Part shown: in pieces, positions 46,623-47,260 of the stretch
Layout: every line of letters begins with the position of its first letter
Position numbering within the stretch: position 1 is the stretch's first letter
Assembly (NCBI GenBank): GCA_012030715.1
Contig: JAAUUJ010000010.1
Coordinates: 1-47,260, forward strand
Source: Synechococcaceae cyanobacterium SM2_3_1
Lineage (GTDB): Bacteria > Cyanobacteriota > Cyanobacteriia > Thermostichales > Thermostichaceae
Reading direction: 5' to 3'
Length of the DNA: 47,260 nt
Position numbers and translations under genes: made by a program
Notes under the pieces: model-generated
Seen by the model: the letters and a program-made list of their open reading frames with translations, nothing else
Databases searched by the model: none
Told to the model about the DNA's origin: nothing

Positions 46623-47260
46623 ATGTTGCTGCCTACCTCCTCTCAACCGACGCCCGTTGTGGATGTGTCTCCCACTTTGCAGTCTCCGCATTCCCGACCC
46701 TTTCGCTGGCAGCGGTCTCGTCGCTCTCTCTGGGCTCGCCGTCTGGATATTTTTTCGACTACAGCCCGGCTGCTCTTCTACATTGCCTGGGACAATCTTT
46801 TTGATCGGCAAAAGCGAGCTCTACCGCAGCGGCCGCTGGTTAACTCAACAGCTGCTGGACCTGGGTCCCACGTTCATCAAAATTGGGCAGGCCCTCTCTA
46901 CCCGTGTGGATCTGTTGCCTCTGCCGGTGGTAACCGCTCTCAGCCAGCTGCAGGATAAGGTGCCGGGGTTTCCCACCCTGGAGGCCATTGCCATCGTTGA
47001 AACGGAACTGAGCAGTTCGATCCTTTCCCTCTACCGTGAGTTTGATTCGATCCCTATTGCAGCGGCCAGTTTGGGTCAGGTGCACAAGGCAGTTCTCCAC
47101 TCTGGCGAAGAGGTGGTGATCAAGGTGCAGCGCTCCGGCCTACAAGAATTATTTGCCCTGGATCTGAAGGTTTGTCGAGAACTGATTTCGGTCGCCGAAG
47201 GTTTATTTTCAGATCTGAGACAGTACAAACTTGGAGAGATCTATAACGAGTTTTTTGATA
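46623..47260 (+). CDS. ABC1/AarF-type atypical kinase, 5' part, frameshifted and truncated by the window end
   Basis: N-terminal about 212 residues. A polar start, RLDIFSTTARLLFYIAWDNL, then after a break the KxGQ region LGPTFIKIGQALSTRVDLLP (atypical P-loop replacement), LPVVTALSQLQDKVPGF, ASLGQVHKAVLHSGEEVVIK (A-rich loop and catalytic Lys) and VQRSGLQELFALDLKV. Family members regulate quinone or tocopherol metabolism and membrane-lipid processes. The frame switch lies at CC 46824-46825; removing one C yields ALRSGRWLTQQLLDLGP. ATG 46623 is the likely start, though the open frame reaches 46413 and no clear ribosome-binding site is seen. The gene continues past 47260. Confidence 0.85.

Noticed and set aside
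1-47260. Programmed frameshifting or recoding as explanation of the broken genes
   Set aside because: The breaks occur in unrelated genes, in both directions, in different homopolymers, and without slippery heptamer plus pseudoknot patterns.
1-47260. CRISPR arrays, transposase genes, prophage or rRNA
   Set aside because: I saw no regularly spaced repeats, transposase motifs, phage structural genes or rRNA sequence.

Overview
The window is cyanobacterial chromosome. The evidence is a set of lineage-typical families: a PatA-type response regulator, HemJ, DUF3285, DUF2949, an XcsB/XcsA-like exopolysaccharide pair, Uma2, a DesC-type desaturase, a cyanobacterial-style FtsH, an ABC1 kinase and two scattered tRNA genes. 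The classic HIP1 octamer GCGATCGC is nearly absent, but GGATCC is very frequent (about 55 sites counted by eye). I cannot name the species.

Layout. 1-8112 (minus): a tight chemosensory operon in the order patA-like, cheY, cheW, periplasmic sugar-binding protein, receptor, receptor, and a CHASE4 sensor that runs off the window. 8658-9344: a TonB-C-domain protein. 9603-12217 (minus): a UvrD-like helicase and two small membrane proteins. 12346-16632: HlyD-like adaptor, cellulose-synthase-like glycosyltransferase with a PilZ domain, and a secreted protein. 16732-17822: ychF. 18006-25571: a lipopolysaccharide-export cluster (lptC, OstA repeats, lptF/G, lptD and a secreted hypothetical). 25661-29056: redoxin, tRNA-Pro, tandemly duplicated coiled-coil genes, a pentapeptide remnant, a methyltransferase and Uma2, which looks like an accessory patch. 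29148-35273: purU, glgP, purC, ftsH. 35577-43143: small and membrane proteins (DUF2949, hydrolase, desC, hemJ, PstS-like, DoxX, NDH-2). 43262-47260: a MazF relic, cinA, tRNA-Arg, DUF2256, an HD phosphohydrolase and the start of an ABC1 kinase.

Caveat on sequence quality. At least 13 genes or gene pieces, including the housekeeping genes ychF, ftsH (twice), lptD (twice) and cinA, are broken by single-base indels. Most lie in short homopolymers, and repairing one base restores the expected family length or motif. I read these as consensus errors, not pseudogenes, and give full-length spans for such genes.

Most interesting biology: the chemosensory operon, which places a XylF/RbsB-like binding protein without its own transporter next to two paralogous Cache receptors, one with a strongly degenerate signalling tip; and the LPS-export cluster, whose LptD carries an N-terminal Pro/Ala-rich extension of roughly 350 residues.
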